Assembly (NCBI GenBank): GCA_021199395.1
Contig: JAJQIE010000140.1
Span: 1 to 5,504 of the forward strand
Direction: 5' to 3'
From: Lachnospiraceae bacterium
Lineage (GTDB): Bacteria; Bacillota; Clostridia; Lachnospirales; Lachnospiraceae
Length of the DNA: 5,504 nucleotides
Shown: one piece after another, positions 5,126 to 5,504 of the stretch
How positions within the stretch are numbered: position 1 is the first letter of the stretch
Layout of the letters: every line of letters starts with the position of its first letter
Translations under genes and position numbers: made by a program
Notes under the pieces: model-generated
Database searches by the model: none
What the model saw: the letters and a program-made list of their open reading frames with translations, nothing else
Told to the model about the DNA's origin: nothing

Positions 5126-5504
5126 TTATATTTTATCCACACCCTGCTCTGTGACACGCGCGTAGATCAGCGGCCGCTTTTCGGGTGCTTCCGATCCGAT
5201 CACCACCGCGTCGCTGATTCTCGCCACAGCGGCGTCAAGCCGCGCCTCCTCCGATGTAAACAGCTCCGCAATTGTATCTCCTTTTTTTACGAAATCACCG
5301 GTTTTTTTCCGGAGTATGATCCCCGCGAGATAATCTATTTCACTTTCCTTTGTCTCCCGTCCGGCTCCCAGAAGCATACCGGCAATCCCGACGCCTTCTG
5401 AGTCCATTTTCACGATAAAGCCGTCCTTTGAAGCCTTAAATTCCTTCATGACCGGCGCCCTGCCCAGCTTTTCCGGATGGCGGATGTATGACGGATCGCC
5501 CCCC
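5126..5504 (-). CDS. pdp: Pyrimidine-nucleoside phosphorylase, C-terminal part (cut by window edge)
   Basis: The enzyme cleaves thymidine, deoxyuridine and uridine with phosphate to the base and a (deoxy)ribose 1-phosphate in pyrimidine salvage. The frame is open to the right edge (first full codon ends at 5503), giving 125 residues and a TAA at 5128-5126; the catalytic glycosyltransferase part lies outside. The visible part starts GGDPSYIRHPEKLGRAPVMK, the family's linker before the C-terminal alpha/beta domain, which is recognised by GIAGMLLGAGRETKESEIDY and GIILRKKTGDFVKKGDTIAEL (biotinyl-like hairpin). The ATG at 5449 is internal and not the start. Bacillus Pdp is about 433 residues, so roughly 300 are missing. 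It could also be called thymidine phosphorylase (deoA), which shares the fold; the C-terminal part does not settle specificity. It is the first visible gene of the operon. Confidence 0.92.
   Translation of the reverse strand, partial: GGDPSYIRHPEKLGRAPVMKEFKASKDGFIVKMDSEGVGIAGMLLGAGRETKESEIDYLAGIILRKKTGDFVKKGDTIAELFTSEEARLDAAVARISDAVVIGSEAPEKRPLIYARVTEQGVDKI

Noticed and set aside
5125..5155. Internal promoter for the pyrophosphatase (TATAAT, rc of 5125-5130)
   Set aside because: No acceptable -35 lies at 16-18 bases; the nearest GTCACA is at 19 bases. The AT-rich hexamer is expected by chance around a stop codon.
4894..5157. Minus-strand ORF of 87 codons covering the phosphorylase-pyrophosphatase junction
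   Set aside because: It overlaps two well-supported genes in another frame, and its Lys/Gly/Arg-rich sequence only reflects the 33-bp repeat read out of frame.

Overview
The window looks like a chromosomal piece of an anaerobic Firmicute of class Clostridia, most likely Lachnospiraceae-like. This rests on a family II inorganic pyrophosphatase carrying CBS and DRTGG regulatory domains, a Gram-positive-type pyrimidine-nucleoside phosphorylase, a MurA with the standard catalytic residues, strong purine-rich ribosome binding sites, and extended -10 promoters. No taxonomic marker gene is present, so this is inference. All recognisable genes lie on the minus strand, so transcription runs from right to left.

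Right to left: 5504-5126 is the C-terminal end of a pyrimidine-nucleoside phosphorylase (cut by the window edge). After 56 bases comes a 600-residue CBS-DRTGG manganese-type pyrophosphatase (5069-3267). It is followed after a single base by a flavin-reductase-like protein (3265-2666). These three are probably one operon. A 213-base gap (2665-2453) holds a good extended -10 promoter and a leader of about 110 bases for murA (2452-1160), which catalyses the first committed step of peptidoglycan synthesis. No strong terminator separates the flavin reductase gene from murA.

Left of murA the base composition changes. Positions 1-1159 are AT-rich and hold no recognisable full-length gene. They are not featureless. 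On the minus strand there is a near-consensus promoter (987-1015), a paired CTATAGG element, a very strong Shine-Dalgarno sequence and two overlapping small ORFs (27 and 37 codons). Then follows a purine-rich stretch of about 650 bases with degenerate short repeats, ending in a strong bidirectional terminator hairpin (57-89) next to a second, 21-bp hairpin (14-58). This reads as a complete transcription unit without a normal gene: a regulatory or noncoding RNA, a leader-peptide unit, or the remains of a decayed gene.

The other notable point is the pyrophosphatase N-terminus. It carries about 50 extra charged residues with an 11-residue (33-bp) repeat period, and the repeat continues in frame upstream of the only usable ATG. 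In physiology, the phosphorylase uses phosphate to cleave pyrimidine nucleosides and the pyrophosphatase releases phosphate under adenine-nucleotide control, so the operon could link nucleotide salvage to phosphate and energy state; that link is inference.
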